From contig JAODUP010000487.1 of the NCBI GenBank assembly GCA_025642065.1, positions 467,501 to 531,500 on the forward strand: a DNA stretch of 64,000 bases. The letters run 5' to 3'. Under the pieces are notes generated by a model. That model was not told the origin of the DNA. It searched no databases and saw nothing but the letters and a program-made list of their open reading frames with translations. The position numbers and the translations under genes were made by a program. Positions 10,947 through 23,982 of this stretch are shown here, piece after piece. This DNA is from Paralvinella palmiformis. Taxonomy: Eukaryota > Annelida > Polychaeta > Terebellida > Alvinellidae. Each line of letters starts with the position of its first letter. Position 1 is the first letter of the stretch.

Positions 10947-13579
10947 GGAGGCCGAGATGTAGGCGACTGTCGAATGTAATTATACCGTGAATGGAATTTG
11001 ACACAAATCCATTAGTGAATGGAGAAAGAGATCAGAGATATGTTATTCATCATGTCCCAATATCCATAAAGAGTTTCTATCAATCAGATCCAGAGAACCC
11101 GAACAACTCGTCCAACGTCCAACTAGTCCACTGATTGATAAAGTGACTCGACTTTAAATAGTTTTTTTTTATATTTCCGTTCTCCGTCTGGCAGTGAATG
11201 TGTCAGGATGAATTATCGAAGTAAGAGGTAGACTCGGTGGGTTCGGGGGGTGAACCGATGTCAGCGAAATTGTGCGCGGCTTGATAACTGATAGAAGGAG
11301 AAAGAAAGAAGAAAGAAAAAAACCACGAAGCGATCTCACTTTATACAAATTACTTATTTGAGTTGATGTCTTCTGGAGTACGTCAAACGTCAAGTGGAAC
11401 TATCACTGGCTGAGGGGATGATGGATAAAGTTCGATTTCGACTCGTGTTTGTTTCTATTTTCCGGAACGAATAAGTCACCAAAGCATTATCGGCTGTTCT
11501 CATATGTACACTATAATAATATACAAAAATTGGCGCCCTCTATAACCCGTAAGAAGGTGACTCTAAGGCGCTTGTAGATATAGCTCAATTTACGAATGCT
11601 AAAATATGCACTGGTAAAAAGCTTCTTGTACATGTGAAATATTATCTAGTTCAACTTGCGCTTTACAAAAGAATATACGCTCTTCGTCTTCCTGCAAATG
11701 ACATTCTGGCAAGCCGCACACACACAATATATACACAGAGAGCTTCATTATCTAGTTGTCTAGGCAAAACAAACCCAACCCCTACATAACATAAATCACC
11801 TTTACCAAGTGCAGAACAATAGCAAGTCATGTAATTATGAACATTTTACGGCGCCCCCTCCCCTCCTGCCAAAGAACCCAGGTACTACTGTCTACGGTAG
11901 CAACAATATAGCAACATTATTAGAAATATTTATTGTTTATCTTCAACTATGAATGTTACTTTTTCCAAAATATAGTCACTGTTTCGGTCCAGGAATCAAT
12001 TTAATTCTCTTTCAGAGCGACAGTTTTAAATACCGAATTAATCAGCGCCACCTGGTGTACGAAATAGTACCACCTGTGGCTACGAGGAGCCTTTTCTCGT
12101 TCTATCAGTATCCTGGTAGGCACAGACAGTGAGAGAGATTTATGGATATTTTTCTGGGCCAAACAACCGTCTGACGACTACGGGCTCGTTTTCTTATTTT
12201 ATGACTTTCACCACCAAATATATTAAATAAACAATGAACGGGAAGTAGTTTTTCACAGACTAGTCGTAGAAAAATGTCGCTCCTATCTCTATCGTAATAT
12301 TCGGCTTTTGTATTTAGCAACGCTGATCCGGTGCCGTTTTCTTAAATTACGTCACTGATACGTACCACTTCCGTAACTCCGCCATTTGTCGTAGCCAGTT
12401 CACGCGCCGCAAACTCGTACGAGTGGTGGTTACTTTTGGAAATACCCGAACACTGCGAGGATTCATCGTACCAAATCTGATGAGATTTATTTGACCCATT
12501 TAATGAGTGGCCCATAAACGAACGGTGGTCGTTTTTTTTAAAAATAATAAATTAACTTATTTCGCTTTAAGAAAAACGATCTTTTCCAGTTTCTGTTTGT
12601 TGGCCTTTTAATCTGATTTAGTCGTAGTTTTATAGCTGGCGTTTGCTATCACGTATCATCGTTATCTACCAGAGACCAGCTTCCCGGTCGGTGTATAGTG
12701 CTGCCCGTACCTGAACATCTAGCCAGAGAGATACCTCGTAGTTTATAATTCGATCAGAGTCTCCCGATCTGACATGTATTTCTCTTTTCGGCTGGTTTAT
12801 TTTTGTCCGACATGCGATGGAGTAGTTAACCTTTGACCTAGTTGTTTGTTCGTATTCCTCTGTGCTAGTAACTCCGACGCTGTTGTTAAATGAATCATCA
12901 CCGAACTAGGCTAGGTATTAAGTTAGAAAGACATATATGATGATGATGATAACGATGTTGAGGATGGTATTAGATAACAACAACAATAATAAAACACTTT
13001 TTAATATGCAGTAAATAGAATTGTTATTATTGTGCTGTAGCTCATGTACTAAATCTTAGTAGTGACGAGGATATGGTGTCTTCTAAGGTTTCCCGTGTGA
13101 TGCGTTATTCCATCAAAATGTTGCCGAAGTATTTATGAATTAGGCACTGAATAAAATCCAAACTTTTTGAGTAAATATCCTTTACTGACAAACCAATGGT
13201 CTACGGTAACGTAATATTGCATCCCGGCACAGAACGGCGAAGATTGGCTGAAATATAAGATCTCGTCGAGTTACATCCTCCATAGACAGAGGGCGTCATG
13301 CCTATTGACGTCTGAGATATATATACATCCTGTGTATACTGAGTGTTTGTTGTTAGCTAGTATTGATTGTCTGGGGTGGATTGGGGGGGGGTGATGATGG
13401 CCTGTCAGGGCTAGCTCTGTATGGAAGAAACTGGTATGATCAATTAAATATCATGTTTATAGCATCCATACAATCCAGGAATATCTCATCAGTGTCCGAG
13501 CTCCTGGATGATGTGTATATCTAGACCACAACGAGAATAAATATCTCTGGTACCCGAGTCTTCCGAAGAAATATGCTCT

Positions 13580-13629
<50 letters not shown>

Positions 13630-14202
13630 GTGGTGTGTATGTGTGTTCCTCCCCCTCTCTCTCCCTCTCTCTATGTGAGAGAGAGAGAGCGAGTGAGTAA
13701 GTGAATGGATGAACGAGTGGATGAGTGAGTGTGTGTGTGCGGTTTACGCCCAGGGTTGCATGACTGATTCTACATATAAGCGTAGGCATACTCTCAAAGT
13801 GGCTGGTGTAAACGAACTAATCTAATTACTTACTAATTGCCACAAGGTATCCCACAAGATCCCGTATTTAGACAAACCTTTGATCACATATTACTTAATT
13901 CTCTTCATGTCAGAATCAGATGGACATTGTTCTTCATCTACTCTAATACAATTAAGCAACAAGTAGCCTTCTGTCTTGTGGTCGTGTTCATTATATTTGA
14001 TATAATTATAGATAATGTTTACAGTGGTTTGGTTGCTGTCTTATCAGTTTCCTGGCTTCCCCGTGTCTTTCATGTGAAGGTGTTTTTTTTTCTTTCTTCT
14101 CCTTCACACATTTTGTTGTCAGCGTGTGGAGGGTGAAGTATATTTACCTTTTCGCGTAATGGTTCTGGCATTTAATGTTATCCGAATAATTGGTTAGGGG
14201 CG
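10947..14202. other. Intronic sequence, no exon seen
   Basis: Mostly unique AT-rich DNA. It includes a (TC)n tract at about 13582-13626 with GA/CT runs to 13690, and a G run at 13385. No coding exon was supported on either strand. Confidence 0.4.
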
Positions 14203-14308
14203 ATGGACGTCGCACATGCAGGAAAACATGGCCACCCAGACGCGCGAATAGACGCTGACACCGACACCGACACTGACGTTGATACTGACGCTGACAGAGA
14301 CAGACAAG
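14203..14308 (+). CDS. Weak candidate alternative first exon, Asp/Thr-rich
   Basis: An ATG at 14203 opens 35 codons (start MDVAHAGKHGHPDARID) that run into AAG|GTATGAGT, an acceptable donor at 14309. The exon would end in phase 1, as needed to join the exon at 27483. The second half is an Asp-Ala/Asp-Thr alternation produced by a GACACC-like hexamer repeat. It may therefore be only a decaying simple repeat with a chance donor, like the GACA array 300 bp downstream. Listed because its phase agrees with the other candidates. Confidence 0.2.
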
Positions 14309-14438
14309 GTATGAGTCTGTTTGTTTATATCTGTGTCTCTATCTGTCAGACATAGATAGACCATTTGTTAATTACTTGTCACATAGATATAGATATAAGA
14401 ATGTATGGAGAGATGTATGGTATGTAATAGCACTTCAT

Positions 14439-14439
<1 letters not shown>

Positions 14440-14483
<44 letters not shown>
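14440..14483. repeat. (CA)n microsatellite
   Basis: About 43 bp of CA followed by a short TA run. Confidence 0.95.
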
Positions 14484-14484
<1 letters not shown>

Positions 14485-14596
14485 CACATATATATATATG
14501 CAAACAGACAGACACTTGGTCTTAATGTATGCTGATCATTGGCATTGGTCACCTTTGGGACTTATGGCTGAGGAATATCTCCTTAAGAAAACATCT

Positions 14597-14768
<172 letters not shown>

Positions 14769-14803
14769 AGACGACGACGACGCGACAGACAGACAAGAAC
14801 AAA

Positions 14804-14819
14804 GACACACACACACAAC

Positions 14820-14907
<88 letters not shown>
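14804..14907. repeat. (CA)n microsatellite
   Basis: About 100 bp of CA with two AA slips. Confidence 0.97.
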
Positions 14908-14909
<2 letters not shown>

Positions 14910-15508
14910 CAAAGTTGGAATTTCCGCCCGAAAACTGTTGATTGCAGAATAACATGGAAAACACGTTGAAATAACATCGCCTGTAAACGTTGTTGTCTTT
15001 AATTATGCCGTCTCGTTAATTACTTTTGACTGTCATACACGATGTGGAAGCATTTAGCATACGACGTTCTTAAGAAGCTTAGCCCGGTCCGTTGGTTACA
15101 TTGAAGGCTTTGACTTTGATGTCTGAAGGTGATCTATTTTGCTGTCATTAGCAAACCTGTTCGAGAGCCACGCGGACACGTCTTCTCGTTTGTAACGTGC
15201 CAGTATCAATATTTATCATCAACAAATTAGCTCGTCCGGTTGGCTAACATTAATGGCTATTTACTACTGCTATTGTCCCATTTCCTGCTGTAACAGGTTC
15301 CGTTTTTCGCCTCGCCTGACGTATGTGTCGGTAAAAGGCGTATCGTATCGTTTATATAGTGTGTCTCAGGAGGGGCTAATTTAACGTTATCAGCATCAGC
15401 ACACTTATTGGATGCACTTAAAATATAATCCGACTTTCGTGCACTTTTTACCACCAAGTGAAGTGAAAAGTGAACCATAATACCCGTTATTAGGTTATTA
15501 CTGTAATC

Positions 15509-15554
<46 letters not shown>

Positions 15555-17724
15555 GTCACTAAAAGAGGCATTCTTTGTAGAGTATTTGTTATAATTTAGA
15601 ACTGATATCAGTCGTATTATAATAATAATAATAGCCACACGGTGAACTTTAAAAGATGGTTGAAATAACAACAATAATGAAAACAACAGTCACGACTTTA
15701 TTTAATATTGTGAAGCGGTGATGAGGTTTGACGGAGCCAGTAAATTGATACATTTATTTGTAGCCAAAAAGTGACATACCTCGCGGGCAACACGATTTGC
15801 ATATTATTTATATAACTGAATTATGAGGCGTTGCGTCCAAAACTGGCTGATAATGGACAGTTTTGTGTTTTTTATCGACAGGTGGCAGAAAAGGTTTGCA
15901 CATATATTAATATAGATCGGTGTTTATTAGCAACTAAGATAGGCCCTCATGAATGCATAATGAGGTATCATATCTGGCCCCGTGTTACATATTTAACTAT
16001 TAATTTTTGCTATTTGATCAGGGAAACTGTTGATGGGAATATTCTATTCCTCTTGAGGTGGCCGCTCTCCCGTTTCGCAAGAACCTCACAGATTGCTAGA
16101 TAAATTGCTAGATAAACAAACAGATGATTGGGGGGGGGGGGGGCGTGGTGGACTTTGGCTGCGCTTTTATGAAGTGAGCATTTATCTGACGAACTCATCT
16201 TTGTCTGTCCGTGGTGGCCATCTGCTGGTCTGTGAGAACAACTGTTATGTGACCATCTGTCGGCTTACGGACACCGAGACAGACCGTAGAGAGCTCGGGC
16301 CACCATATAACGGTGTTGGTACTCGACAACAGCCCATGACACACACATGCGCGCGCGCACACACACACACACGCCTCAATTCCCTTTGACACCACGGTCA
16401 AATCCAATCTGTTGGAGTAAAGTGGTTGCCGTGATGATCGTTGGTGTCCGGTTGTGACGTTATATAAGCGCGGTTAATACTATTTACCGACATCGCTTAT
16501 TACCGTTATGTACGATGCGGGTCTTCTTTGTGTTCGGCTTTTTCGCGGCAGGCCTTTCTTATTTCCTCACTTCAGAGCACTGACAACGACAACAGTCGTC
16601 CTACAAACGGCAGGTGCATATATCAGTAGTAGCACACAAATACGAACGCACAAAAACGCTGAGAAAGGTCTCGTTATATTTTTGGAGGGAATCCGAAGTT
16701 CATAACGCAGGAGAATGTTGCCATTGTGTATAGTGTTCGCGACGTTCCACTCCAGTGATCTCCACCATATGGCACTCGCTCTAGACACTAAACTTTAATC
16801 AAACACAGATATCGAGTTGTGATCAAAACTCTTACATTATCGGCCAGATTCTCACGTAAGCAAGCCGGTAATATGCATCTTTCTTCTTCTATCTCGCCGC
16901 TCGCTATCTCGCTGCAACTTCCACAATGGATTGGTAGAGATATTTTGCATTCCCAGCGAGGGGACAACGACTTTGACATTACGGCACAAAGGAAATGTGG
17001 ACTGGTCCTCTTGACTGGGCACTCTACATGCTGGTCCATTCCCCGCTGGGCCGACTATTGTTCTAACCCGGCGGCTTAGATGGTTTATTTTATCTCTCGT
17101 GAAGCACAATCAGTTTTATGTTGGATATAGGCGAACGAGGAGATGCTACGTGGAGTCGCAAACGCCCCTCGCGTTTTGGAAGCAACACATTTAATTTTTT
17201 TGACCCTCCCAAAAGCAACAGAACAACAAAGCTGTGGTTCTGACATCAGCTGGCGTGTTTTGGATGCGCGTGGAATATCGGTGTGAAGCACGAGCTACTG
17301 CGGCCAATTACCGAAAGTCAATCTGCTGACACAAGAAAGGGAATTGCGTTTTGTGTCGCTTAAAATAGACAACGAAGATGATGTGATAGCTGTGTTATCG
17401 AAGTAAGTCTGATGATGTCAGAATCATACGGTGACGTGATCATTAACTGACGTGAAATCAGAAGTCAAAATCATACGGTGAGCTGATCATTAACTTACGT
17501 GGAATGAACACGATGCACCTCTAAGACGTTTGAGGGAAAGTGAAAAGGAAATAACAGCGCTCACGATCTACTACCGTATTGGAAATCATCGGATGTTGAC
17601 CATAGATGGACACGTACCATAGATGGGTGTCGTGGCTCCTATTGAAGCCAGTCAGTAATTGACTTATAAATATTTATCAAATGGTTTACGCGCCGTGATG
17701 ACTAGGTACTGTAGTCGTATCTGA
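14910..17724. other. Intronic sequence, no exon supported
   Basis: Contains (TA)n at 15511-15551, a G run at about 16131-16143, a short (CA/CG)n run at 16340-16372, and a degenerate tandem duplication at about 17415-17500 in which ATCATACGGTGA and TGATCATTAACT recur with a period near 48 bp. Short ORFs are not recognisable. Confidence 0.4.
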
Positions 17725-17808
17725 CGAGTGGTCGATCGACGTAATACGTTTAGAGCCTTGGTACACAGTTTGTCGGGTGTCGATGAAGATTCACCGGACT
17801 CTTTGAAG

Positions 17809-17899
17809 ATGCCTCTTTTGACGAGTGCTCGCGCTTACAGCCTCGAATCGCTGGATATCGATCTGGTGGAGGCAGCTGTGCTCGGATTATTGTTTAAAG
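17809..17899 (+). CDS. Candidate alternative first exon, 30 codons
   Basis: An ATG at 17809 in good context (GAAGATGC) opens a frame starting MPLLTSARAYSLESLDIDLV. It runs into AAAG|GTAGGA (GT at 17900) after 30 codons plus one base, in phase 1. The frame is open upstream to 17725 and is closed by TGA at 17722. The exon could therefore instead be internal, entered at an AG at 17728 or 17769, though neither has a strong pyrimidine tract. The peptide is leucine- and acidic-rich and short, and has no recognised motif. It is compatible in phase with the LIM exon at 27483. Start and use are unproven. Confidence 0.4.
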
Positions 17900-20023
17900 G
17901 TAGGACTATAAACAACAACAAAAAACACGCGGAGGACCAGATGACGAGAATGTATTCTGTACTGCGGGTGTTTTTTGGTTATTTATTTAAGAATAAGCTT
18001 TTGAATCAGATAAGGCACTCCAATTGAGAGAGAGAGAGAGAGGGGGGGGGGGGGTTATATATTTTCACGTGACTAGGAGTAGGAGATATTTTAATGTTAT
18101 TTCGGTCTTTTTATAAAACGATCTTATATCGCAGTCATTCATCAGTAAACGGTAGACGTTATATGGACTTTGACTCACGCCCTGTCTGTAAAACCTTTTT
18201 AATGTTAGGACTTTAATGGCGCTATTTTTCGGTCTTACATCAGCGTTTATGCACTAATTCAGCTCAAACAGCTGTACGTAGAATGGGGTCGATTGCGCAC
18301 CAAATTGTTCCTCCTTCTGTTATGTTTTAACATTCGGTCGGTTGAAGTCTCTCTATGGTTAAGACGTCGCTCGAACGTTTAACATCAGCAATGTAACTCA
18401 GATTGACATAACCCAGTTCTCTGCCAGTCATATCGGATGAGCAATCACATCTTGTTTAACTACTCAGATTATGTTATTAGATTGTGTTCGAAAAAAACCC
18501 ACCAAAGTAATTAACGAGGTAATGATAACATTCGCCTTTGTAAATGACACTAGATGATTTGTAAAGGGAGAAGATAAATAAAGAAGCGCGTGGCATTTTT
18601 AGTGAATCTCTAAGCAGGTTATGGACCAGATAATGTGACTCTGGGTAGACAAAATCTACTAATACGCGAACACCAGACACTTAACTGTAACGGCGTTTTA
18701 ACATTGCGTCTACTCTCGTGAACGAATTACGCGTTAAGCATCCAGCTGTTCGAACGGGTGTAAAAACAGCCGTACGTAAACTCCAGGTAGGGGTTATACG
18801 CAGTTAACGTGCGTGTGTGCGCGCGTGCGTGTAATGACGTGTGTACGACAAAGAACATAGCGTGATGTCAGCAAGTGGTTAGTCTAGTACCCCACATCTC
18901 TCTATCTCGCTCTCATTTTCTCTCTGTGTGTGTGTGTGTGTGCGTGCGCGCGCGCGCGTTAGTGCAGGTATACATGAGACATATGGCCAGATAAATGCCT
19001 AGGAGCTATACCAACAGGTGAAGTGTTCAAAGCCTTCCAATTTTCCGTCTATTTTTATATTCAGATGTAAGTAACACACGGTCTTGATATAATTATCATC
19101 CCGGCTCTCTCCTGGGCCTGAACCGAGTCAATTTATCTCCCGACCGCACCGGGTCAGCGAGTAATAAAGTCTTAAATATCGCCAGCTGAATTCATTACAT
19201 ACAAATTCGTGAATAGCCAATTCTTAGATTCGCCTATATAACGACTTCTCGTATTCTTTGTTTGGTAATTCAACGCAGGTCCACCACCGAGCTCTGGCTG
19301 GGGATGTTTTAAATAAACGAGGCAGGTGGTTTGGCATAATTTAGGTGCTACGTGTTACGGAACGACCTGATTCGCGATAGCTCAGAGTATAGGATGGCCT
19401 GAAATGTTTGTAGCCTGTACTCAACGACCAGACATTTGGCTCGTCCGTCTTCTGGCTGCTGCCTGGATCGGAGCCCGTTTGAAGAGGGACCTGATTAATA
19501 AAACTTTAGTTTTTACCTGGTAACGATTTGTTGCTACCTGTACCCAACGTGATCCGGGCGCTCCATTAGCACAGTGATTTGAGCATTACGTTGCAGGTTC
19601 TGAGTTCGAATCCGGGAGAAACCTGGGTTTGTGGGATGTTTGCAATCCAATCAATCAACACCTCGTGATCCCGGTCTGTTAGCGAAAAAGATCTGGTGGT
19701 GGGTGGGGGTGGGGGATAGTATATAGGCACTGGTCTATGAATATTCTGATCGCCATGTTGTTGTACTACCTTGAACCCGGTCACACCATACCAGAGAACG
19801 TTGATCTGGAGTTGGTCGAATCTGGATTATATCTAAGCTCTGACTTGACTATGAATCCAGTGTTACGGTTGTAGTATTGTGAGTTGTTAGAGTTGCTCTT
19901 ATATCATAGCTTTAAGCTTAAATTATTACGGAGTTTTAACCTTCGTTTGTTGAGTGAGTACTCTCTGTCAGTTACGTAAGGAAGTGATGGATTGAGACAG
20001 ACAGAAACAAACGTACGTACTCC

Positions 20024-20064
<41 letters not shown>

Positions 20065-20094
20065 ATATACTGATTCGTTTGTATCAGTGAGAAC
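17900..20094. other. Intronic sequence with a possible SINE fragment
   Basis: Contains a GA/G-run compound repeat at 18026-18053 and a (GT/GC)n run at about 18925-18958. A tRNA-like fragment lies at about 19563-19640 (box B-like GAGTTCGAATCC, followed by TGTGGGATGTTTGC). (TA)n lies at 20030-20061. No exon was identified. Confidence 0.4.
19560..19660 (+). repeat. tRNA-like SINE fragment
   Basis: A stretch resembling a degenerate tRNA head, with GAGTTCGAATCCGG as box B. It is followed by a TGTGGGATGTTT segment that also occurs in the tRNA-like segment near 41.5 kb. Full boundaries are not clear. Confidence 0.45.
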
Positions 20095-20180
20095 ATTCTG
20101 GATTCAGTCCCCCGAAGAAACGTCCAGAGTTTTAATTCAGGGTTCGAGATTTGGTGTGCCTGTGCCTTATTATACACAGC

Positions 20181-20183
<3 letters not shown>
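20095..20183 (+). repeat. Solo fragment of the 1.08-kb repeat unit
   Basis: Nearly the same about 88-bp sequence occurs in the tandem repeats at about 57270-57360 and 58345-58435: TCTGGATTCAGTCC, GAAGAAACGTCCAGAG, GTGCCTGTGCCTTATTATAC. It ends at (CA)n, as the last tandem copy does near 59465. This shows that the unit, or an element inside it, is dispersed. CTCTGGA and TCCAGAG can pair around a TTCAG/CTGAA inner stem in the 57-58 kb copies. Confidence 0.85.

Positions 20184-20212
<29 letters not shown>
20182..20212. repeat. (CA)n microsatellite
   Basis: About 30 bp of CA directly after the repeat fragment. Confidence 0.95.
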
Positions 20213-20216
<4 letters not shown>

Positions 20217-20927
20217 TCGAATTTCCATCCATGAGGTGAAAACAAAAACTATTCTCTCATACAGGTATTAGTTGATAAGTAAGTGCTCTTCCCCGTCAGA
20301 GCATCACTTTGACCTTCGGTTTATTATCTCTCAGAGATGGTATAGATTGTCAAAATCCCAACTTCCCATTATTGGCTGCTAATCACCGCGATCACGAGGG
20401 GTCAGTGGGGGGTCATCGGGAGCCGCTGTCCACCTAATGAGTCCAACACAAGGGTCAGTTAATTAGTTCCCTCGATAATCATCAGTCAATGTTAGTACAA
20501 TAGATACCTGCACCAACATAGAACTGATTGGGTCGGTAAATAACAAGGCTAATCCAGAACACAATAAGGTAACAGGATACTGTCCAGAAGAAAGGGAACA
20601 GACGGGACGATCCAGATCTGAATGGTGTGCTGATGATGTTGTATTTTGGAACAAAGGGATGATTTGTTGATCGATTACAGGCGATCCAGCCATAATCAGT
20701 TAGTGAATGAGGTTGGGGGGGGGGGAGGGGGTCGTCCTTTCTATGCGGGAACGATGATTAAAGATATGCCCAGGTCTTTCGCAATTAGTGAGCTATAGTA
20801 AACCGGAATTAGGTGAATAAAGATAATAACAACGTGTGTCTTTATTGGGTTAACATTTAGCAGCACAATTGATGTTGATAACTACAATAATGGTGCCTGC
20901 ATGTGCGCGCGCGCGCGCGTGTGTGTT

Positions 20928-21282
20928 TAATAATAATAATACGTGATATTTATATAGCGCCCTATCCAGCTATATAGCTGCTCCCATGCGCTTTACAGTA
21001 TTATTATCCCTGACTCAGATCTGTTTCCATCCAACCCACACCTCAACTGCTAAGGGAGCATACGACGCACACACCTCAACTCCTAAAGGAGCATACGACG
21101 CATGCTGTCATTATAGGCACAAAGCGTTACTCAGACACATAACCATCACGTCCTTGCAGGTTCTCAGTTTTATGGATGAGTACACCAGTCGCCACCAGGC
21201 AGCGTTGCAGCTCCGGAGCCTCGAACCCGCGACGTTTCGGTTATGAGTCCTACGCTCTAACCAACTGCTCCATCGCGGCTCG
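20928..21282 (-). repeat. tRNA-headed SINE, family B, with (ATT)n tail
   Basis: Read on the minus strand, the element starts at 21282 with a recognisable tRNA shape. It has GATGGAGCAGTTGGTTAGAG (box A), an anticodon-loop-like CTCATAA, and CGGGTTCGAGGC (box B). The CAT at the anticodon position points to a tRNA-Met-like ancestor. The acceptor stem does not close, so it is not a functional tRNA. The body contains a 36-bp direct duplication (about 21032-21100, with CTCAACT and GGAGCATACGACGCA repeated). It ends with AAAGCGCATGGGAGC, GGGCGCTATATAAATATCA and an ATTATTATTA tail at 20928. Confidence 0.75.
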
Positions 21283-22138
21283 ACGTATGCGTATGCGAGC
21301 TTTTTATTATCGTTCCTGGGGGATAGCTTCTAATCCTCCCCCCCCTACAACCCCCACTTCGGTAATAAATCAATGGTGATTTTATAACACCGCGCCGGGG
21401 CGATGTTATCATCCAGGTGTGATAACTCATCACTAACATCACAACGGTAGAGAATCACACTTCAGAAACTGCTAAGTGGACACTTCGCCTGTGAATAGCA
21501 CACCTGTAATATCTGATAGAAACACTCGAGTGAATCATCAAGTTATATTAAATCAACGCTTGATGAGCGAGTAGAAGCTAACAGCTAACACACGGCGTGT
21601 TGTTGTCAATTAGCCTGACGTGAGCCGTCCATACGGTGTTCTAGCCATTATGAGCTCGCCAGTTTATAAACATCATTGTCCCGGTGAAAGGTTGCGCCTT
21701 TTCATTGAACCAGGTTACGTGTCACAAAAGGGTCTGCGACTTTGCCCTAAGCGACCTTCAATTTGCTGCCTACCTTTTGAAATGGTATTTCCGCAACGAG
21801 TCGGGGATCGATATCGAACGGTCCTTCGTTTGTTTTTCCTGATCCGACAGCGACTCGGTGTCGTGATCGATCTGACAGTTGACATATCGGTTGATCAGGT
21901 GATTGAATGGTGGTGTTTTATCAACTTTTTGCCTCATTTGGCACATCGTGATCTGCGCCCGAGGCTAAGAATTAGTAAGATTGGCTTTTGCTGTCTCTTC
22001 ATTCAACTGTGTAGGTTACGAGTATTTGATGTGTCCTGTGTGCTTCAGTTATGTTGTCTTGTTGTATGTGTGTATATGTGTGTGTGTGTGTGTGTGCGTG
22101 TGTCTACGTATGTTTGAAAATAGCCACCGATCTATCTG

Positions 22139-22177
<39 letters not shown>

Positions 22178-23026
22178 TACTCATGCCTCTTAGCTCTGTA
22201 AGTAAATAACCAATAGCACATGGAGTTTATATCAGTCATATACTTGTTATCTCATTATTAAGGATACCCGCGATACATGATCATGAGATTTTCTTATCAA
22301 TGAATACTAAACTAAGTACGTATAAATTTGAGTATCTTTTGAGATGATCTCTCTTTCTCTCTCCCCCCCCCCTCTCTTTGAGAGAGGTTATAATGCGTAG
22401 GCATGATTACTATTTACCAATCTGTCGTGCTGGTATGTGCACTGACGTGCGATTGTCGAACAGTTAAGTTCAATCGCATATTTTGATCCTCCAGTTAGAG
22501 GCGATTATCATAAAAGTTCGACCTTGCCTTGTTTATGCCGATGTAGCTATTTCGTATTACGGGTGGGTGGTCGATATTATTATTTTTTTTTTGGGGGGGG
22601 GGTGAAAGAAATAAACAGCGAATACCGTTTTTGGTATGAGTGTCGGGTAAACATTTGACGTTGTTCGATTAAGGGTTACACAATCGAACGCGGACAAACA
22701 TACAAACGAGCTACAAACCGATTACGGTTATTTGTCGATTGTTGCATCAATTCGGTTATATTCCAACACCCCCCCCCCCACCCCCGTCCTAGTGGATTTT
22801 TACTCGATCAACCGTATATTTTCACGACGCAGCCTGTCATATGGCTTCGTAACCAAAATTCTTATTGTTGTCAGTTTTGAGCCAGTTTTTGTTGGTATAA
22901 TTAATCCTTTTTAGCTTTCGCTTTTGTTTAGGTTCAAGCATCGTCTTACAGATCTCACTCTCACTATAGAAAGTATTAGTTACGATTCTGTAATAGGATC
23001 TGTCTGTGTACACATACACACATAAA

Positions 23027-23069
<43 letters not shown>

Positions 23070-23852
23070 GTCGGTCAGCATAATGTTGGAGTTATCATAC
23101 ATAATAAGTGAATATGGAGTCAAACGATTAAGCTGTATTATTCTCTATCTGGGCGTATTGCCATGGTGTGCATGTTTTGTATTAATACCACCAGTATGAT
23201 TATATTATTTGATGAAATATATTTCGGTTACTTGGATCGTGAAGGTACACCACCTCCTGCTGTTATTCGCGATGCCCATTCCACAGAATCCGTGTATAAT
23301 AACATCATTGGCGATTTGTTGATATCACACTGCGATTTTCCGCAAAAGCTATACAGCAATATAATATCGCCTTTTTAAGTGTTTAGTTCTGCGACTGCGA
23401 CACTCTTGGACGAGTTATTCTGTTCGCGTGCATGGCTCACCGTGTATGTGTCTCTCTCTGTGTCTCTCTCTGTGTGTGTGTGTTAACAACGATGGTGTTT
23501 AGTATTAACTTTTAGTCGTCTGTGGCTTATGAAAGCAGAAGTTAATACATCACATCAATAATTGATAACAGCTGACTATACTGTTACCAAGTATCAGAAC
23601 ACACCGGCTATACGACGGCCATACGATTTATTTAAACTTTGATATTTACTCGACTAATTTCGCCTCGGATCTACAGAAACCCGGATTGGGTGGATTGAAT
23701 ATTTGGATTTTGGCCGCCCGAATTGATTCTTCATTAAGGTAACAATTGATGCCATTGGACGTTCTCTAACTTTGACGAGAGTCTATTCGGCCTCCATGCA
23801 CTCGCTCGTCGTTCAGGTGTCATCTTAAGCGTTTTAAGCCAGGCACGGTAGC
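21283..23852. other. Intronic sequence, no exon supported
   Basis: Contains (GT)n at about 22075-22100, (TA)n at 22141-22175 and 23031-23067, and CT/C-run repeats at 22350-22372. A G run lies at 22593 and a C run at 22770. A 165-codon frame from 21620 has no recognisable domain and no splice support. Confidence 0.4.
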
Positions 23853-23982
23853 ATGACATTGTTGCGGCTGGCATCCTGTATGGCCCAGTGTCTGCCGTGT
23901 TGTGAGAGCGTCCTTCTGGACCAGTTCAACAGCGATCTGTCAGCCAGCGTCCACAGTCTGGAGTGGTATGGCTGCTATGAGG
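23853..23982 (+). CDS. Candidate alternative first exon, Cys/Leu-rich
   Basis: An ATG at 23853 opens 43 codons plus one base and ends in GAGG|GTAAGTGA, an excellent donor (GT at 23983). The phase is 1 and matches the LIM exon at 27483, 3.5 kb downstream. The peptide starts MTLLRLASCMAQCLPCCESV and ends SLEWYGCYE; joined to the next exon, the last codon becomes Asp. The N-terminal Cys cluster (about residues 9, 13, 16, 17) could be a palmitoylation site, which would anchor this isoform at membranes; that is inference. An in-frame TAA lies just upstream at 23835, so the ATG is the natural start unless the AG at 23842 is an acceptor. Confidence 0.5.

Noticed and set aside
21213..21282. Functional tRNA gene on the minus strand
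   Set aside because: Boxes A and B and an anticodon loop are visible, but the acceptor stem does not pair and a SINE body with an ATT tail follows.
21620..22117. 165-codon plus-strand ORF
   Set aside because: Ends by running into a (GT)n tract and matches no family I know; no splice signals frame it.
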